From Streptomyces reniochalinae (GTDB taxonomy: Bacteria; Actinomycetota; Actinomycetes; Streptomycetales; Streptomycetaceae), in contig NZ_QOIM01000040.1 of NCBI RefSeq assembly GCF_003323735.1, positions 124,001 through 188,000 on the forward strand: DNA of 64,000 nucleotides. The letters are read 5' to 3'. Below the pieces are notes generated by a model. It saw nothing but the letters and a program-made list of their open reading frames with translations, was not told the origin of the DNA and ran no database searches. Shown here piece after piece: positions 1 to 11,336 of this stretch (its first letter is position 1; every line of letters starts with the position of its first letter). The position numbers and the translations under genes were made by a program.

Positions 1-773
1 AAGGTGCGCTGCGGGTTCACGGTCTCCTCCGCCATGTTGACCGAGTCCTCGAACCCGACGAACGCGAAGAAGCCGAGCGCGGTGGCGCCGAGGACGCCGG
101 AGAAGAGGGCGTAGCCGGTGCCGCCGGTCTCCAAATCGCCCAGCCGTGAGGGGTCGCCGTCCCCGGAGAGGGCCGCGTAGAGGCCGATGCCGAGGATGAT
201 GGCCAGCCCGGTGATCTCCACCAGGGTGAGGACGACGTTCGCCTTCACCGACTCCGAGACGCCGCGCAGGTTGAGTGCCGCCAGGGCGAGCACGAACAGG
301 ATCGCCATCAGTGTCGCGGGCAGGGCGCCGTTCGTCAGCTCGTCCAGGTAGTCGCCGCTGAAGGCCAGCGCCGCCGCGCTCGCGGAGGACAGCCCCGAGC
401 ACATCACCATGAAGGCGACGATGAAGGTCAGGAAGGGCACCTTGAACGCGCGCTGCGTGTAGAGCGCGGCGCCGGCCGCCTTCGGATACTTGCCGACCAG
501 TTCCACGTACGAGGCGGCCGTCAGCAGTGCGACGACGAAGCCGATCGCGAACGGCAGCCACAGCGCGCCGCCGACCTTCCCGGCGACCTTGCCCGTCGTG
601 GCGTAGATCCCGGTGCCCAGGATGTCGCCGATCACGAACAGGATCAGCAGCTTCGGCCCGATGGCCCGCTTCAGTGCGGGCTCCTCCGGCCGGCCGGGTC
701 CGCGCGGCGCGGGGGCCGCTGGGTCTGTGGAGGACACGGCACCACTGTGCGGCAGAGGGCGGCGCGGGTCCAT
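1..773 (-). CDS. APC-family amino acid permease, C-terminus beyond the window
   Basis: Reading the minus strand from an ATG at 773 gives an open frame of 257 codons that runs off the left edge. About 45 hydrophilic N-terminal residues are followed by a first membrane segment with the APC substrate-binding signature GDILGTGIYA, then further helices (for example PFAIGFVVALLTAASYVEL and a hydrophobic segment around LMAILFVLALAALNL). These features fit an amino-acid/polyamine/organocation secondary transporter in the cytoplasmic membrane. The usual family length is 450-500 aa, so roughly half is missing. No convincing Shine-Dalgarno precedes 773, and a GTG at 737 is an alternative start. The gene is divergent from aconitase. 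The substrate cannot be read from the sequence. Confidence 0.85.
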   Translation of the reverse strand, partial: MDPRRPLPHSGAVSSTDPAAPAPRGPGRPEEPALKRAIGPKLLILFVIGDILGTGIYATTGKVAGKVGGALWLPFAIGFVVALLTAASYVELVGKYPKAAGAALYTQRAFKVPFLTFIVAFMVMCSGLSSASAAALAFSGDYLDELTNGALPATLMAILFVLALAALNLRGVSESVKANVVLTLVEITGLAIILGIGLYAALSGDGDPSRLGDLETGGTGYALFSGVLGATALGFFAFVGFEDSVNMAEETVNPQRT

Positions 774-897
774 GGGTCGGACAGGGATCGGCGCGCCGCC
801 GCGGCGGGCGTGTCGGCGAGGTCGTCTCGGGGCACCCGGTGGTGGCCCCGCATGTGCGTCCGGGGGCAGGCATGACCGGCGCGCGCTCGTGTACTAG

Positions 898-921
898 AGT
901 TATCTCGACATCGAGATAACT
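898..921. promoter_or_regulatory. Perfect 24-bp palindrome upstream of aconitase, candidate TamR-type (MarR/UrtR) operator
   Basis: Two perfect 11-bp arms, AGTTATCTCGA (898-908) and TCGAGATAACT (911-921), flank the dinucleotide CA. It lies between the divergent permease and acnA, about 140 bp before the aconitase start. From the literature as I recall it, the MarR-family regulator TamR of S. coelicolor controls aconitase (sacA) through palindromic sites of this kind. The assignment to TamR is inference; the symmetry is directly visible. Confidence 0.6.
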
Positions 922-975
922 GGCGACGGCAAACGTCGCGGTCGCTGTCGCGAGGCGGCACGGGTGGACGGTGAG

Positions 976-994
976 TCAAGTAAGGCTTACCTAA
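976..994 (+). promoter_or_regulatory. Iron-box-like site (DmdR/IdeR/DtxR type) before aconitase
   Basis: TCAAGTAAGGCTTACCTAA matches 14 of 19 positions of the actinobacterial iron box TTAGGTTAGGCTCACCTAA, including the full GGCT core and the CCTAA right arm. It ends 65 bp before the acnA start codon. IdeR/DtxR-type regulators are known to act on aconitase in related actinobacteria. Whether this site activates or represses cannot be told from position alone. Confidence 0.55.
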
Positions 995-1059
995 CTTCGT
1001 GACCCGCTCACCATAGCGCACCGGCGGCCGATGCACACAAGGCACTGAAGGAGACTGTC

Positions 1060-3780
<2,721 letters not shown>

Positions 3781-3807
3781 CGTCCCCCGGACGCCGCACG
3801 CGAGCAC

Positions 3808-3839
3808 GACGGGCCGCACCCGCGAGGGTGCGGCCCGTC
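3808..3839. terminator. Hairpin terminator between acnA and the GH92 gene
   Basis: A perfect 14-bp stem (3808-3821 with 3826-3839) closes a 4-nt GCGA loop just after the aconitase stop and before the convergent GH92 stop. There is no T-tract, as is usual in Streptomyces. It can serve both strands. Confidence 0.8.
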
Positions 3840-3865
3840 CGTTGGTGGTGCGGGTCAAGGAGCGG

Positions 3866-6800
3866 TCAGTGGCCGAGGAGTTCGAGTTCCGCGAGGCGTG
3901 AGCCCGGCTCGGTGGGTACCAGGCGGTAGCTCGTCCAGCGACCCGCGTGGGGCAGGGAGAAGACGCGGGTCTGTTTGTCCCAGCGGAAGGTCTCGCCCGC
4001 GCGCCGGTCCACCGTGTGCCAGCTCTTGCCCCCGTTGCGGGAGCCCTCCAGTTTCCAGCCGGACGGTGCGTCGGCGTGGTCGTCGGAGGTGAGGGTGTAG
4101 GACGTGACGCGGGCGCCCTTCTCCACGGTCACCGGCGCGCCCTCGGCCTCGGCGGCCGTGTCGGAGGTGTCGTCGGTCAGCGGGGAGTTCCCGGGCTCGC
4201 TCACATCACCCTGCGGGGAGGGCACCTTGCCGTCCTTGGTGAGGGAGGTCGGTGCCTGGCCGGGTCCCGCACCCCACCGGGACGGCTTCGCACCCATGTC
4301 GAACTCCAGGGTGCCGCCCTTGGCCAGCAGCTTGTGCGGCAGCGCCGTGGAGCGCCACTTCTTGCCGTTGACCTTCAGGCCCTGCACGTAGACGTTCTTC
4401 GCGCTGTTCTCCGGCGCCTTGACCACCAGGTCCCGGCCGTTTTCCAGGTGCACGGTCGCCTTGGTGAACAGGGGCGAGCCGACGGCGTATTCGGGCGAGC
4501 CCATCACCAGGGGGTAGAAGCCCAGTGCGCTGAAGACGTACCAGGCGGACATCTCGCCGTTGTCCTCGTCGCCCGGGTAGCCCTGGCCGATCTCGCTGCC
4601 GACGTAGAGCCGGGAGAGGACCTCGCGGACCTTCTCCTGGGTCTTCCAGGGCTGCCCGGCCGCGTCGTACAGGTAGGCGATGTGGTGGGCGGGCTGGTTG
4701 CTGTGCCCGTACATGCCCATGCGGACGTCGCGGGCCTCGGTCATCTCGTGGATGACGCCGCCGTAGCTGCCTGCGTACTTCTCCTCGCCCGTCTCGGGGG
4801 TGGCGAAGTAGGTGTCCAGTTTCTTGGCGAGGCCGCCGCGGCCGCCGTAGAGGTTGGCGAGGCCGCGGGTGTCCTGGGGTGCGGTGAAGGCGAAGTTCCA
4901 GCCGTTGGTCTCGGTGTAGTCGTGGCCCCATACGCGCGGGTCGTACGCGTCGGGGGACAGCCGCCGGGTGCCGTCGGCGTTCCGGCCCTGGAAGAAGTCG
5001 ATCTTGTCGTCGAAGAGGTGGACGTAGTCGCGGGCCCGCTGGGAGAAGTAGGCGGACTCCTCCTTGTACCGCTTCTCACCGGTCTTCTTGTAGAGGGCCT
5101 TGCCCATCTGGGCGACGCCGAAGTCGTTGAGGTAGCCCTCCAGCGCCCAGGACATGCCTTCCTTGGTCTCGGTGCTGGTGTAGCCGAGGAAGGGGGAGGT
5201 GTTCATGCCCTTGCGGCCCACGCCGGGTTCCGGTGGGGCGACGGTGGCGTTCTTGAGGGCCGCCTCGTAGGCGGCCTCCGCGTCGAAGTCGACGCCTTTG
5301 AGGTACGCGTCGGCGAAGGCGACGTCGGAGGAGGTGCCGGTCATCAGGTCGGCGTAGCCGGGCGAGGACCACCGGGAGACCCAGCCGCCGTCCTTGTACT
5401 GCTGCACGAACCCGTCCACCATCTTCCCCGCCGCCTTGGGGGTGAGGAAGGAGTAGGCGGGCCAGGTGGTGCGGTAGGTGTCCCAGAAGCCGTTGTTGAC
5501 GTAGACCTCTCCGTCGACGATCTTCGAGCCGGTCTCTGTGGGGGTGTCCGGTTTCTCGGCGGGGGAGAAGGGGCTGGCGTACCGGGCCTTGGAGCCGACC
5601 TTCTCGTGGCCGGCGTTGGGGTAGAGGTAGAGCCGGTAGAGGTTGGAGTAGAGGGTGGTGAGCTGGTCGGGGGTGGCGCCCTCGACCTCGATGACGTCGA
5701 GCAGGTCGTCCCACTTCTTCTGCGCCCGGTCCCGCACCTGTGCGAAGGAGCGCGCACGCGGGATCTCGCTGCGCAGGTTGGCCTCGGCCTGTTCGACGCT
5801 GATGAGCGAGGTGGCTATGCGCATCGTCACGGTGCGGTCGGAGCCCGGTGCGAAGCGCAGATAGCCCGCCGCGTCCTTGCTGCCGCCGCCGGACAGCTCG
5901 CCCCCGTCGGTGACGGGCGCGTCGAACTCGGCGTGGACGAACATCCGCGTCGCGCCCGTGGACAGTCCGCTCTTGACGTCGGACCAGCCGCTGACGACTC
6001 CCCGTTCGGGGTCGAGCGTGAGCCCGGCGTTGTCGTCGACGTTGTCGAAGATCAGGCTGGCGTCGCGCTTGGGGAAGGTGAAGCGCATCATGGCCGCGTG
6101 GTCGGTCGGGGTGACCTCAGCGCGCAGCTTGTTCTCGAAGGTGACGCCGTAGTAGTGCGGCCGTGCGGTCTCGTTGGCGTGCCGGAAGGGCAGGGCGCGT
6201 GCCTCGCGGTCGGCGTCGGGGGTGCCCTTCGCCGTCGAGGGCATCACCTGGAACGTCTGCCGGTCGCCCATCCACGGGCTGGGCTCGTGGCTGGCGCTGA
6301 ACGCCTGGAGGGAGGGCAGGTTGTCGGCGTTGTTCTGCTGCGCGTACGTGTACAGCCAGTCCTTGGCGCCCGCGTCGGTCACCGGCGTCCAGAAGTTGAA
6401 GCCGTGGGGGACGGCGGTGGCGGGGAAGTTGTTGCCGCGCGAGAACGAGCCGCTGGAGTTGGTGCCGCGGGTGGTGGTGACGTGGTCGGAGAGGTGGGCC
6501 GAAGGCCGGGTGGCCGCGGCCGGCTCGCGGGGGGCGATCCGCACGTCGTCGAGCCAGCCGCTGAAGGGCCGTGCGCCGTCCTGCGGGCCGGTGGACGCGT
6601 CGTAGCCGAGCAGTACCCGGTCGACGGTCTTGCCTTCGGCGACGCGGCCGATGCGGGCCTCGGTGTTGTTCCACTGGTTGACGTACAGCGTCTTGGAGGC
6701 GCCCTGGGCGGCCGGGGTCAGCCGGTTGCCGTGCTGGTCGGCCGCGCGCAGTTCGCTCAGGTAGGTGCCGTCGGTGAAGGCGAGGTCGACGGCCACGTTC

Positions 6801-7381
6801 GTCGCGGCGTAACTGCGGTCGCCCTCGGGCATCTCGGGGAACAGCCGGTAGGAGAGCACCGTGTCCCGGGTGACGGTGATGTCGACGTCGAAGACCTTGT
6901 TGGTGGCGTGGCCGCGCCCCGCTCCGGAGTGCTCGCCGGCGAAGCGCAGCGCGCGGGTGCCGGTGAAGCCCGCGCCCGTCTTCGCGGTGGGGGACTTCTC
7001 GGGGCCCGTGCCGGTGCGTGTGGCGAGCCCGGGTTTTCCTTCGTGGGTGACGTGGTCGGCGCGTGGGGTGCCGTCGGGGCCGGTCTCGACGGTGCCGTTC
7101 CAGTCGGGGGCCGGGGTGTCGGGCTCGAAGGAGGAGGCGAACCGTGTGGGGTGCGCTCCGGAGCCGGGGTCGGGGCGGGCGACGGCGCTGGTGGCCTCGA
7201 GCGTGGAGGTGGCGACCAGGGCGAGGACGAGCGCGACGGCGGATCGTCGCACGGCCGTCATGCGGGGCGCGGCGCGGAAGCCGGAGGGTCTGCGGCGGCC
7301 CGCTCGCCTGGCGGGTGGCGGCCGGTGTCCGGGTCTGTGCCCGGACGGGATACGGAGTCGGAGCAGGGGGCTGTGCGACAC
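3866..7381 (-). CDS. Secreted GH92-family glycosidase with Gln in the catalytic-acid motif
   Basis: An exported 1171-aa protein of the calcium-dependent alpha-mannosidase family GH92. An arginine-rich N-terminus and a hydrophobic stretch (about 44-66) form the export signal. A beta-sandwich binding-type region follows (about 75-285), then the GH92 core (about 300-1030) with WDTYRTTWP, HHIAYLYDAAGQPWKTQ and GYPGDEDNGEMSAWY (D938, D940), and a C-terminal F5/8-type-like segment (about 1075-1171). The usual NEP motif carrying the general-acid Glu reads SNQPAHH here, with Q896. As I recall, this Glu-to-Gln change marks the GH92 type that cleaves mannose-1-phosphate-6-mannose diesters rather than plain alpha-mannosides. 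The GTG start at 7381 has GAGAGG 5 nt upstream; an ATG at 7261 is an alternative. A LacI-type palindrome lies just upstream. Confidence 0.92.
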   Translation of the reverse strand: MSHSPLLRLRIPSGHRPGHRPPPARRAGRRRPSGFRAAPRMTAVRRSAVALVLALVATSTLEATSAVARPDPGSGAHPTRFASSFEPDTPAPDWNGTVETGPDGTPRADHVTHEGKPGLATRTGTGPEKSPTAKTGAGFTGTRALRFAGEHSGAGRGHATNKVFDVDITVTRDTVLSYRLFPEMPEGDRSYAATNVAVDLAFTDGTYLSELRAADQHGNRLTPAAQGASKTLYVNQWNNTEARIGRVAEGKTVDRVLLGYDASTGPQDGARPFSGWLDDVRIAPREPAAATRPSAHLSDHVTTTRGTNSSGSFSRGNNFPATAVPHGFNFWTPVTDAGAKDWLYTYAQQNNADNLPSLQAFSASHEPSPWMGDRQTFQVMPSTAKGTPDADREARALPFRHANETARPHYYGVTFENKLRAEVTPTDHAAMMRFTFPKRDASLIFDNVDDNAGLTLDPERGVVSGWSDVKSGLSTGATRMFVHAEFDAPVTDGGELSGGGSKDAAGYLRFAPGSDRTVTMRIATSLISVEQAEANLRSEIPRARSFAQVRDRAQKKWDDLLDVIEVEGATPDQLTTLYSNLYRLYLYPNAGHEKVGSKARYASPFSPAEKPDTPTETGSKIVDGEVYVNNGFWDTYRTTWPAYSFLTPKAAGKMVDGFVQQYKDGGWVSRWSSPGYADLMTGTSSDVAFADAYLKGVDFDAEAAYEAALKNATVAPPEPGVGRKGMNTSPFLGYTSTETKEGMSWALEGYLNDFGVAQMGKALYKKTGEKRYKEESAYFSQRARDYVHLFDDKIDFFQGRNADGTRRLSPDAYDPRVWGHDYTETNGWNFAFTAPQDTRGLANLYGGRGGLAKKLDTYFATPETGEEKYAGSYGGVIHEMTEARDVRMGMYGHSNQPAHHIAYLYDAAGQPWKTQEKVREVLSRLYVGSEIGQGYPGDEDNGEMSAWYVFSALGFYPLVMGSPEYAVGSPLFTKATVHLENGRDLVVKAPENSAKNVYVQGLKVNGKKWRSTALPHKLLAKGGTLEFDMGAKPSRWGAGPGQAPTSLTKDGKVPSPQGDVSEPGNSPLTDDTSDTAAEAEGAPVTVEKGARVTSYTLTSDDHADAPSGWKLEGSRNGGKSWHTVDRRAGETFRWDKQTRVFSLPHAGRWTSYRLVPTEPGSRLAELELLGH

Positions 7382-7400
7382 ACGGACCTCTCAACGGGCC

Positions 7401-7412
7401 GACAACGTTGTC
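7401..7412. promoter_or_regulatory. LacI-family-like operator upstream of the GH92 gene
   Basis: GACAACGTTGTC is a perfect 12-bp palindrome with the CG centre typical of LacI/GalR operators. It sits 20 bp before the GH92 start and would lie in its 5' leader or promoter. No LacI-family gene is in the window. Confidence 0.55.
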
Positions 7413-7560
7413 AGTTGTGATTTTCGACGACCAGTAATGTACGCGAGCCCGCTGGTGTCAAGAGTGCCGGGGAGCTCGAACCGCAGGGGAATTCGGCACA
7501 GGTCTCAACTCGGGAAAGATGACGGTCCGGTCCGTTCTTGATCTTGCCCAGATGGCGAAG

Positions 7561-7576
7561 AGTGGACTATACCTGT
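7561..7576. promoter_or_regulatory. DasR-responsive element (dre)-like site before the ngcE-like operon
   Basis: AGTGGACTATACCTGT matches 12 of 16 positions of the dre consensus AGTGGTCTAGACCACT. It lies 170 bp before the lipoprotein start and overlaps a plausible -10 (TATACC at 7568-7573, with TTGCCC at 7544-7549 as -35). That position suits repression relieved by glucosamine-6-phosphate. The remainder of the 364-bp gap 7382-7745 shows no gene apart from the LacI-like site. Confidence 0.6.
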
Positions 7577-7745
7577 CCGCACCTTGAGCGGTACCCGCGC
7601 GCGGGAGGCCGTACTCCTGGCGCACCATCGCACAACCCGCACCAACCAGCTTGAACTTCACCCGCGGTGTCGGGCCCTTCGCCGGTGGCGAGTTGACGGG
7701 AGACCGGTACACCGCCTGAGTCCTGGAGAAGGCGAGGACTTGAGC

Positions 7746-9173
7746 ATGGGAACCACCAACGTCGACCGTCGTGACGTGATGAAGCGGGCCACAGCGGCCG
7801 GTCTTCTCGCGGTACCCGCACTCGGGTCGCTGACCTCCTGCGCCACCGGCGGTGGCGAGGAGGACAAGGCCGAAAAGGGAAAGAAGTCCGCCGACAATCC
7901 GCTCGCGGTCAAAAAGGACGCCGAACTCCAGGCCTATATCTTCAACGGCGGCTACGACGACAAGTACGCGCGCTACGTCAGCGACATATACGAGAAGAAG
8001 TATCCGGACGCGAAGGTCGACCAGAAGAAGACCGAGAAGATCGCCACGCAGACGCAGCCGCGCATCGTGAAGGGCGATCCGCCGGACGTGATCAACAACT
8101 CCGGCGCCGACAACATGAACATCCTCTCGCTCGTCCAGAACAAGCAGGCCGCGGACGTGAGCGAGCTGCTGGACGCGCCGAGCTGGGACGACCCGGACGT
8201 GAAGGTCCGCGACACCTTCGTGCCCGGCGTCGTGGAGATGGGGCAGTTCGGCAGCGACGCCGTCTACCAGCTGAACGTCGCACAGACCGTCTACGGCATC
8301 TGGTATTCGGACACCATGCTCAGCAAGACGCTGGAAGTCGAATACCCCAAGACCTGGGACGAGATGCTGGCGGTCTGCAAGACGGCGAAGAAGAAGGGCG
8401 TGCACGGCTGGACGTATCCGGCAGGACACCCGCGCTACATGTTCTTCAGCATGTACGCGATGTTCGGACAGGCCGGCGGCCGCAAGCAGTTGGAGGCCAT
8501 GGACTACCTGGAGCCGAACGCCTGGAAGTCCGACGCGGTCAAGGCCGTCTTCGAGGCCTACGAGGAGCTGCTGGCCAAGAAGTACGTGCTCGAGGGGTTC
8601 GACGGCGAGAAGGCGCACATCGAGGCACAGACCGCCTGGACGAAGGGCAAGGCCGTCTTCATCCCGGACGGCTCCTGGGTGGAGAACGAGGCGAAGCCCA
8701 CCACGCCGAAGGACTTCGAGATGCGGGTGGGCGCCACCCCGTCCCTCGACAAGGGCGACGCCATGCCGTTCGGCACCCTGTACGCGCCGCCCGGCGAGCC
8801 GTTCCTCATCCCCGAGAAGGCCAAGAACAAGCAGGGCGGGATGGAGTGGATGCGGATGATGTACAGCAAGAAGGCCGCACAGAACTTCTTCCGCGAGGTC
8901 TCCTCCATGCCGGTGGTCAAGGGCGCCATCGACGGCCTCGACCTGCCCCCGGGCGTCGCCAGCTCGCAGAAGGCCATCAAGGCGGCGGGCGACGACATCG
9001 TGATCGCGTTCTTCAAGGAGTGGTACACGGCGCTGTGGAACGAGGAGTTCAACAACGTCGTCGGCTCCTTCATGAACGGTGACTCGTCGGTCAAGGAAGC
9101 GATGAACACCATGCAGAAGGCCGCCGACCGGGTCGCGAAGGACCCCGACGTTCACAAGATCAAGAAGGCCTGA
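7746..9173 (+). CDS. ngcE: NgcE-like sugar-binding lipoprotein of an ABC importer
   Basis: A 475-aa extracellular solute-binding lipoprotein. The N-terminus carries a twin-arginine (R8-R9, DRRDVMKRA) and a lipobox LTSC with C32, so a Tat-exported lipoprotein is likely. The body (YIFNGGYDDKYARY, TQPRIVKGDPPDVINNSGA, YPKTWDEML, AHIEAQTAWTKGKAVFIPDGSW) closely resembles NgcE, the N-acetylglucosamine/chitobiose-binding protein of S. olivaceoviridis as I remember it. ATG at 7746 is chosen over upstream in-frame codons because the lipobox then sits at the right distance and GAGGA precedes it by 7 nt. It is the first gene of a three-gene operon with a dre-like site upstream. Substrate is inferred from family resemblance. 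Confidence 0.85.
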   Translation: MGTTNVDRRDVMKRATAAGLLAVPALGSLTSCATGGGEEDKAEKGKKSADNPLAVKKDAELQAYIFNGGYDDKYARYVSDIYEKKYPDAKVDQKKTEKIATQTQPRIVKGDPPDVINNSGADNMNILSLVQNKQAADVSELLDAPSWDDPDVKVRDTFVPGVVEMGQFGSDAVYQLNVAQTVYGIWYSDTMLSKTLEVEYPKTWDEMLAVCKTAKKKGVHGWTYPAGHPRYMFFSMYAMFGQAGGRKQLEAMDYLEPNAWKSDAVKAVFEAYEELLAKKYVLEGFDGEKAHIEAQTAWTKGKAVFIPDGSWVENEAKPTTPKDFEMRVGATPSLDKGDAMPFGTLYAPPGEPFLIPEKAKNKQGGMEWMRMMYSKKAAQNFFREVSSMPVVKGAIDGLDLPPGVASSQKAIKAAGDDIVIAFFKEWYTALWNEEFNNVVGSFMNGDSSVKEAMNTMQKAADRVAKDPDVHKIKKA

Positions 9174-9215
9174 GGCAGGGCGTCGGGAACGGGGAGTGGG
9201 GGAGAGCGGAGCGGC

Positions 9216-10271
9216 GTGAGGACTCGGACACGGCCGGCCCCGAGCGGGCCGGCGACACAGGGAACGGTTCCGTGGCGGAAACTTCCGCCCGGCGACAAGC
9301 TGGCCTTCGCGGTGGCGGTCCTGCTGCCGCCCCGGTTCACCCCGGCACGGGTCCGTGCCGACCGCAGGTACCGGACGCTGGACAAGTACCGGTTCATCGT
9401 GGGATTCCTGATCCTGCCGCTGGCCTTCTACGCCGTCTTCGTCATCTCCCCGTTCTTCCAGGCGATCTACTACTCGTTCACCGACTGGGCGGGCGGCGCC
9501 ACGGCGAACTTCGTCGGCTTCGACAACTACGTGAAGATGTGGAACGACGAGAAGTTCTGGTCGTCGGTCCAGACCAGCCTGCTGCTGCTGGTGCTCGTTC
9601 CGGTGATCACGCTCGCGCTCGGCATCTTCTTCGCCTACATGATCACCGCGGGCGGCCGGCACCGCAGGGGAGAGGCCGTCTCCGGGGTCGTCGGCTCCTC
9701 GTTCTACAAGGTCGTCTACTTCTTTCCGCAGGTGCTCTCCATCGCGCTGATCGCGGTGGTCTGGCAGCAGGTCTACAGCTCCCGCAGCGGTCTGCTGAAC
9801 GGGCTGCTGGGCGAGGTGGGCCTGGGCTCCCTCGAACAGCGCTGGCTGGGCGGCGACTACAAGCTGGGCCTGCTCGCCACGATGGCGGTGATCGCCTGGA
9901 GCTTCGTCGGGTTCTACGTGGTGCTCTTCTCGGCCGCGATGGGGGCGATCCCCAAGGACATCTACGAGGCGGCGCTGCTGGACGGCGCGGGCCGGGGCGC
10001 CACGTTCTTCCGGGTCACGCTGCCGCTGATCTGGGACACCGTGCGCACCGGCTGGATCTACATGGGCATCCAGGCGCTGGACGCCTTCGCGGTGGTCCTG
10101 ATCATGGTGCCGGGTCACGTGCTGAAGGTGACCCCGGTCTACCTGTACGAGCGGTTCCGTGAGGGCCAGTTCGGCTACGCCACGGCCATCGGTGTGGTGC
10201 TCCTCGTCCTGAGCATGGTTTTCACGCTCATCGTGATGAGGATCGGCCGCCGTGAGACGATCGAGTACTGA
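9216..10271 (+). CDS. ngcF: NgcF-like sugar ABC transporter permease
   Basis: A 351-aa inner-membrane permease of the CUT1 (MalF-type) class. Hydrophobic segments begin at FIVGFLILPLAFYAVFVISP, and the EAA loop reads YEAALLDGAGRGATFFRVTLP, the contact for the ATPase. The sequence resembles NgcF (FYKVVYFFPQVLSIALIAVVW, RIGRRETIEY at the C-terminus). GTG at 9216 follows GGAGAG (9201-9206); about 55 hydrophilic residues precede the first membrane helix, so a later start is possible. It pairs with the next gene to form the channel. Confidence 0.87.
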   Translation: MRTRTRPAPSGPATQGTVPWRKLPPGDKLAFAVAVLLPPRFTPARVRADRRYRTLDKYRFIVGFLILPLAFYAVFVISPFFQAIYYSFTDWAGGATANFVGFDNYVKMWNDEKFWSSVQTSLLLLVLVPVITLALGIFFAYMITAGGRHRRGEAVSGVVGSSFYKVVYFFPQVLSIALIAVVWQQVYSSRSGLLNGLLGEVGLGSLEQRWLGGDYKLGLLATMAVIAWSFVGFYVVLFSAAMGAIPKDIYEAALLDGAGRGATFFRVTLPLIWDTVRTGWIYMGIQALDAFAVVLIMVPGHVLKVTPVYLYERFREGQFGYATAIGVVLLVLSMVFTLIVMRIGRRETIEY

Positions 10272-10284
10272 GAAGCGGGATGCG

Positions 10285-11235
10285 ATGAGTGCCGAACCGA
10301 TGAGCACGGACGCGGCAGCGGTGGCCGAGAAGGCGGCCGCCCCGGCGCCCGGGAGCACCACCCGCCCGCACGCCGCGGGCGGGGGCGGGAAGGGCGTCAA
10401 GGGCGGCGAGAGCCGCACCCTGAACGCTTTCTCGCACGGCTTCCTGGTCCTGTGGGTGATCATGGCGGCGGGGCCCCTGGTCTGGGTGGCGCTGACCGCC
10501 TTCCGTCCGACGGCGGACTACCTGGGCGACCCGATGGGCCTGCCCACCTCGCTGCACTGGGAGAACTTCGTCAACGCCTGGACCGAGGCGAAGGTGGGCC
10601 GCTACGCGCTCAACTCGGTCATCATCCTGGCGGGCTCGCTCACGGGCACCATGCTGCTCGGTTCGATGGCCGCCTACGTGATCGCCCGCTTCACCTTCCC
10701 CGGCAACCGGTTCATCTTCCTGCTGTTCGCCGGCGGAATGATGTTCCCGGTGATCCTGGCGCTGATCCCGCTGTTCACGATCATGGACAACATGTCCCTG
10801 CTGGACACCCGGCCCGGGCTGATCATCGCGTACATCGCCTATTCGCTGCCGTTCACCACCTTCTTCCTCACCTCGTTCTTCCGGACGCTGCCCAGTGGGG
10901 TGCAGGAAGCGGCGATGATCGACGGAGCCTCGCACACCCGGACGTTCTTCCAGGTCATGCTCCCCATGGCCAAGCCGGGCCTGGTCAGCATCGGCATCTT
11001 CAACTTCCTCGGCCAGTGGAACCAGTACCTGCTCCCGCTGCTGCTCAACAACGACGACGAGAACAACTACGTGCTGCCCCAGGGCCTCGCGGCGCTGACG
11101 GTCTCCCAGGGCTACGCGGGCGACTGGGGCGCGCTGTTCGCGGGGCTGACCCTGGCCATGGTGCCGGTGCTCGTCGTCTACGCGGTATTCCAGCGCCAGG
11201 TGCAGGCCGGGCTGACCGCGGGCGCGATCAAATAG
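10285..11235 (+). CDS. ngcG: NgcG-like sugar ABC transporter permease
   Basis: A 316-aa MalG-type CUT1 permease with six predicted helices and the EAA motif QEAAMIDGASHTRTFFQVMLPMAKPGL. It forms the heterodimeric channel with the preceding permease. ATG at 10285 is preferred over an upstream in-frame codon that would overlap the end of ngcF. No ATPase gene follows, so energy is probably supplied by a shared ATPase such as MsiK encoded elsewhere, as is known for Streptomyces CUT1 importers. Confidence 0.87.
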   Translation: MSAEPMSTDAAAVAEKAAAPAPGSTTRPHAAGGGGKGVKGGESRTLNAFSHGFLVLWVIMAAGPLVWVALTAFRPTADYLGDPMGLPTSLHWENFVNAWTEAKVGRYALNSVIILAGSLTGTMLLGSMAAYVIARFTFPGNRFIFLLFAGGMMFPVILALIPLFTIMDNMSLLDTRPGLIIAYIAYSLPFTTFFLTSFFRTLPSGVQEAAMIDGASHTRTFFQVMLPMAKPGLVSIGIFNFLGQWNQYLLPLLLNNDDENNYVLPQGLAALTVSQGYAGDWGALFAGLTLAMVPVLVVYAVFQRQVQAGLTAGAIK

Positions 11236-11336
11236 GCCGTACGGCGGTCGTGTACCGGGTGCCAGGCACCCGGGGCCGGGGGAAACGCGCCGGTCAAACT
11301 GGCCGCCCACAGCGGTGATTTCAGGTTGGCCACGAA

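Noticed and set aside
3947..7420. 1157-aa plus-strand frame opposite the GH92 gene
   Set aside because: Low-complexity Val/Gly/Ala text; the minus strand holds recognisable GH92 motifs, so this is an antisense shadow.
7458..10463. 1001-aa minus-strand frame across ngcE and ngcF
   Set aside because: It spans two well-supported plus-strand genes, their promoter and a ribosome site; no motif is seen.
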